From assembly GCA_035702985.1 (NCBI GenBank), contig DASSZD010000080.1, positions 1 through 64,000 of the forward strand: 64,000 nt of DNA. Direction: 5' to 3'. The notes below the pieces were generated by a model. That model had not been told where the DNA came from, made no database searches, and was given only the letters and a program-made list of their open reading frames with translations. The translations under genes and the position numbers were made by a program. Positions 60,877-64,000 of the stretch are shown piece by piece (the stretch's first letter is position 1; every line of letters starts with the position of its first letter). Source of the stretch: JAKAXG01 sp035702985. GTDB taxonomy: Bacteria > Actinomycetota > Acidimicrobiia > Acidimicrobiales > Palsa-688.

Positions 60877-62000
60877 CCCGCTGGTTCCACCGCCACCGCC
60901 GGCTGGTCGCGCTGACCCTGGCCGCCCCGCTGGCCTCCTGCCTGGGAACCCTGGCCGTCCCGGCGTCGACCGCGGTGGCCGACACCTCCCCGGGCCCGAA
61001 CGTGGCCGGCCTGAACTGCGCCCCGGAGCAGTACCCCCACGGCGGCGCCCCCCGCAACTCCCCGTCGGTCCCCTACGAGATCCCCTTCACCGGCACCCTG
61101 GGACAGACCACGCCGCAGGGCGTCAAGGAGGGCGGCTACCTGCAGATCTCCAACAGCCTGGTCACCGCCACGCTGGGGGCGCCGCTGCAGCCCGACCCGA
61201 CCACCGGCGCCATGTACGGGACCGTCTTCGCCAAGCTGTGCGGGGTGATGGGTCTGCCGAGCGAGCAGGGCGCCATATCCGGCAACCCCTACGGGCTGGG
61301 CAACGACCCGAACTACAACAACAACTTCGTGTTCAGCCCCGACCAGATCAACGTGTCGCTCAGCATCACCGGCGTCCCCGGCCTGCCCGTCCTCAGCGCC
61401 TACGGCGCCGCCGACGGCAACCTGGCCGCGGCCATAGAGAAGAAGCCGGCGGCCAACGGCGGCCTGATGCTCGACTTCTACGGGGGGGCCAAGTCGACCT
61501 CGGACTTCGGTCCGGCCCTGACCAGCCTGCTCACCGCCCTGGCCCCGGGATCGGCCGTCACCCTGCCCCCGGCGATCCAGTCCCTGCTCGGCGGGGTGAC
61601 CCAGCCGGGCGGCAACGTGTCCGGCGCGTCGTGCACCATCGCCATCGGCAACCTGGTGGCGGCCGGGGTGAAGAACCTGGCGGCCACCGGTCTGACCTAC
61701 GCCCAGGCCACCGCCCCGGTGTTCCTCACCACCGGCACCAGCGGGAAGCTGACCGGCCGGCCGGCCACCGGCCCGGTCACCGGCACCGACGCCACCCTGG
61801 TGGCCAACGACTTCCCGGTGGGTGCCATCGTCCCCGACACCACCCCGGCCCCCGGGTACTCCAGCGCGGTGTGCACCCAGTCGAACGCCAACCTCTTGAA
61901 CTCCCTCCTGGGGCTGCCGTCGATCCCGGACCCGGCGACCGGCCACTACCCCAACTCCTTCTACGCCCCCAGCACCTTCGGTGTCTTCACGTCGTCCTAG
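60873..62000 (+). CDS. Secreted protein of unknown family, second of a paralogous pair
   Basis: 375 residues from GTG 60873. A signal peptide (LVALTLAAPLASCLGTLAVPASTAVA) is followed by CAPEQYPHGGAPRNSPSVPYEIPF, AKLCGVMGLPSEQGAI, KPAANGGLMLDFYGG and GKLTGRPATGPVTGTDATLVANDFPVG with CTQSNANLLNSLLGLP. Each block has a counterpart in the preceding protein, in the same order, with about 100 extra residues, including an Asn-rich stretch (GLGNDPNYNNNFVFSPDQ). The start overlaps the preceding stop (GTGA). Function unknown; position ties it to Mce lipid transport. Confidence 0.77.
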   Translation: MTRWFHRHRRLVALTLAAPLASCLGTLAVPASTAVADTSPGPNVAGLNCAPEQYPHGGAPRNSPSVPYEIPFTGTLGQTTPQGVKEGGYLQISNSLVTATLGAPLQPDPTTGAMYGTVFAKLCGVMGLPSEQGAISGNPYGLGNDPNYNNNFVFSPDQINVSLSITGVPGLPVLSAYGAADGNLAAAIEKKPAANGGLMLDFYGGAKSTSDFGPALTSLLTALAPGSAVTLPPAIQSLLGGVTQPGGNVSGASCTIAIGNLVAAGVKNLAATGLTYAQATAPVFLTTGTSGKLTGRPATGPVTGTDATLVANDFPVGAIVPDTTPAPGYSSAVCTQSNANLLNSLLGLPSIPDPATGHYPNSFYAPSTFGVFTSS

Positions 62001-62505
62001 TCGCCTGACCGCCGTGGCCGCCCTGACCTGCGGGCTGGTGCTGGCCGGATGCGGCGGCGGCCACAGCCGGGCCGCCGATCCCCGCCCGGCGGCCGCCGCC
62101 ACCACCACCACGACCCTGCTGCAGGTCGACAACTGGACCGCCCCGGCGGTGAGCGGGCCGGCCAGCCAGACCAACTTCTGCACCGTGCTGACCGCCATGT
62201 ACCGCCACGAGAGCGAACTGCCCGACGCCTCCCCGGCGGTCAGGAAGGACATCCTGCGTGACTACGTCAACACCGTGCCCGAGGCTCTGGCCGCCGCCCC
62301 GCCCGACATCGCCGGGGCGGCCGGGACCTACCTGCACAGCGTGGCGTCGATCCTGTCGTCGCTCGTGTCCGCCGGCCTGGACTACAGGAAGGTCAAGCCG
62401 GGTAGCCTCACGCCATTGCTACTGGACCCGCAGATCAAGGCGGCCGGCAACCAGGTTCTGGCCTACTCGCAGTCGAAATGCCACTACGCCATCGGCGGCG
62501 CCTGA
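61981..62505 (+). CDS. Small lipoprotein of the mce locus
   Basis: 174 residues. LVLAGCGGG is a clear lipobox (Cys about 24), then a Thr/Ala linker. The mature region is helical (VLTAMYRHESELPDASPAVRKDILRDYVNTVPEALAAAPPDIAGAAGTYLHSVASIL), with two Cys (NFCTVL, SKCHYAI) that could bridge. I do not recognise a family. It starts 20 bp before the end of the preceding gene and ends 45 bp before the acyl-CoA synthetase gene. Envelope-side accessory factor of the Mce system is inference. Confidence 0.72.
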   Translation: MSSRRPSRLTAVAALTCGLVLAGCGGGHSRAADPRPAAAATTTTTLLQVDNWTAPAVSGPASQTNFCTVLTAMYRHESELPDASPAVRKDILRDYVNTVPEALAAAPPDIAGAAGTYLHSVASILSSLVSAGLDYRKVKPGSLTPLLLDPQIKAAGNQVLAYSQSKCHYAIGGA

Positions 62506-62550
62506 CCCGGCCCCGTTGAAGCCCCGACCCCTAGCGCAGAGGAGCACCGA

Positions 62551-64000
62551 GTGGCGGACCGCCTGACCGACCTGACGACCGTCACCCGGAAGCTCATGCG
62601 CCTGCCCACCGAGGCGCAGGCGCTCATGACCATCATCAGCTCCGGCATGATCGGGCCGGAGCGGGCCGACCGGCTGTACGCGATGTACCGGGCGCTGGAG
62701 CGGTACGGCCCCATGGGGGCGGCGGCGTCGGTAGCGGCCATCCGTCACGGTGACCGCACCGCCATCATCGACGAGATCGGCTCGGTGAGCTTCGAGGCCC
62801 TCGACCGCCGTTCCAACGCCCTGGGCAACGCCTTCCGGGCCCGGGGGGTGCGGCCCGGCACCGGGGTGGGGATCCTGTGCCGCAACCACCGGGGCATGTT
62901 CGACGCCAGCTTCGGGGTGCTCAAAGCCGGCGGGCGGGCCCTGTACCTGAACACCGACTTCGCCGCCCCGCAGGCGAAGGAGGTCTGCGCCCGGGAGGGG
63001 GTGCAGATGCTGGTCTACGACGAGGAGTTCGCCGATGTGGTGGCGTCGGTCGACGCGCCCCGGGGCCGGTTCTTGGCCTGGACCGACGACCGGGACGGTC
63101 CGGCGGGCGGCGAGCCGACCATCGAATCGCTGATCGCCGCCGGCAACCCGGCCCCGCCCCCGCCGCCGGACTCCCCCGGCAACGTCATCATCCTGACCAG
63201 CGGCACCACCGGCACCCCCAAGGGCGCCAACCGGGGCCAGCCCCGGTCGCTGGCCCCGGTCGCCGCCATCCTGTCCCGCATCCCGTTCAAGTCGCGCCAG
63301 GTCACCTACATGGCCCCGCCCGCCTACCACGCCTGGGGCCTGGGGGTCTCGGTGCTGACGCTGGGCCTGGGCTCGACGCTGGTGATGCGCCGGCGTTTCG
63401 ATCCGGAAGCGACCCTCGTCGCCCTGGCCGAGCACCGCTGCACCGCCCTGACCGTGGTACCGGTGCTGCTCAACCGGCTGGTGGCGCTGGGCCCCGACCG
63501 CATCTCCGAGTTCGACCTGTCGGCGCTGCGCATCATCGCCTCCAGCGGATCGCAGCTCGACGCCGCGCTGGCCGCCCGGGCCATGGACCTGTTCGGGGAC
63601 GTGGTCTACAACCTCTACGGGTCCACCGAGGTGGCCTGGGCCACCATCGCCACCCCCGAGGATCTGCGCGCCGCGCCGGGCTGCGCCGGCAAACCGCCTC
63701 TCGGCACCACGGTCCGCATCTACGACGAGCAGGACCGGGTCCTGCCGGCCGGCCAGACCGGCCGCATCTTCGTGGGCAGCGGCATGGAGTTCGGCGGTTA
63801 CACCGGTGGGGGCACCAAGCAGATGATCGACGGGCTGATGTCCACCGGCGACGTCGGCCATTTCGATCCCGACGGCCGCCTGTTCGTCGACGGGCGCGAC
63901 GACGAGATGATCGTGTCGGGCGGGGAGAACGTGTTCCCCCGGGAGGTGGAGGAGCTTCTGGCCGCCCACGGATCGGTGCTGGAGGCGGCCGCCGTCGGCG
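62551..64000 (+). CDS. Acyl-CoA synthetase (FadD-like; 3' end outside window)
   Basis: At least 483 residues and open at the window end. GTG 62551 has GAGGAG 7 nt upstream. The AMP-binding signature is LTSGTTGTPKGA, with YGSTEVAWATIATPEDL (A5), STGDVGHFD (A7) and DGRDDEMIVSGGENVFPREVEELL (hinge, A8) following. About 60 N-terminal residues precede the core. It activates a carboxylic acid to acyl-CoA via acyl-AMP. Placement after the mce genes resembles mycobacterial mce loci that carry a fadD, suggesting it activates the imported fatty acid or sterol-derived acid; the chain is unspecified. The catalytic C-terminal domain is truncated here. Confidence 0.9.
   Translation, partial: MADRLTDLTTVTRKLMRLPTEAQALMTIISSGMIGPERADRLYAMYRALERYGPMGAAASVAAIRHGDRTAIIDEIGSVSFEALDRRSNALGNAFRARGVRPGTGVGILCRNHRGMFDASFGVLKAGGRALYLNTDFAAPQAKEVCAREGVQMLVYDEEFADVVASVDAPRGRFLAWTDDRDGPAGGEPTIESLIAAGNPAPPPPPDSPGNVIILTSGTTGTPKGANRGQPRSLAPVAAILSRIPFKSRQVTYMAPPAYHAWGLGVSVLTLGLGSTLVMRRRFDPEATLVALAEHRCTALTVVPVLLNRLVALGPDRISEFDLSALRIIASSGSQLDAALAARAMDLFGDVVYNLYGSTEVAWATIATPEDLRAAPGCAGKPPLGTTVRIYDEQDRVLPAGQTGRIFVGSGMEFGGYTGGGTKQMIDGLMSTGDVGHFDPDGRLFVDGRDDEMIVSGGENVFPREVEELLAAHGSVLEAAAVG

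Overview
The window is 64 kb of very GC-rich chromosomal DNA with tightly packed genes. Content points to a high-GC actinobacterium: a mycothiol S-conjugate amidase, an F420-type guanylyltransferase (CofC/FbiD), a complete Mce lipid-import operon with its ATPase, a DnaE2/ImuB/ImuA' mutasome behind TCGAAC-type LexA boxes, an HU protein with a Lys/Ala tail, and a 6C-type small RNA. An Acidimicrobiia-like lineage is my inference, because several genes are organised unlike those of mycobacteria or streptomycetes; no rRNA gene is present to settle it. At least a dozen genes have a TANNNT -10 box six to eight bases before a start codon with no Shine-Dalgarno, so leaderless transcription looks common. 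About fourteen gene junctions are 4-bp GTGA or ATGA overlaps.

Layout. 1-5.0 kb: partial ECF sigma factor, SCP2 protein and mca (minus strand), a pterin dehydratase, a membrane-less VirD4/TraG-like ATPase, an RhtA-type exporter and a YbaK-like deacylase. 5.0-8.9 kb: a minus-strand operon of a divergent ApbE-like protein, a 49-residue membrane peptide, a three-domain ECF importer subunit (membrane domain plus two ATPases) and EcfT. 8.9-23.1 kb: dnaE2, a DODA-type dioxygenase, a DUF3048 lipoprotein, a lipoprotein PBP, an amidase, a TauD-type dioxygenase, a PAP2 protein, imuB-imuA' and an HpnB-like glycosyltransferase. dnaE2 and imuA' carry the same 18-bp LexA palindrome, each inside a divergent promoter pair. 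23.1-27.2 kb: malic enzyme, then a 465-bp gap holding two convergent small-RNA genes, acyl-CoA dehydrogenase, a MarR regulator and a Cys-rich small protein.

27.2-40.1 kb: an Asp-box propeller lipoprotein, a single-chain asymmetric double ABC exporter, rnhB, a RibD-like reductase, rpiB, cofC, a PIG-L deacetylase, hupB and lon. 40.3-49.2 kb: a GH63-like glycosidase, a LigD-type DNA ligase, a GT28-like glycosyltransferase with an extra C-terminal domain, a NodB deacetylase, a ZnuA-like lipoprotein without metal ligands, a beta-lactamase-fold hydrolase, an AhpD-like protein and a cyclic-nucleotide-binding protein.

49.2-64 kb: the Mce system. mceG is divergent from yrbE1A-yrbE1B-mceA-F, followed by a Mce-associated membrane protein, two paralogous secreted proteins of unknown function, a small lipoprotein and an acyl-CoA synthetase that runs off the window. 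Together these read as a lipid importer (ATPase, permeases, tether proteins, accessory factors) feeding CoA activation of the imported acid. I saw no tRNA, rRNA, CRISPR array, transposase, integrase or prophage.
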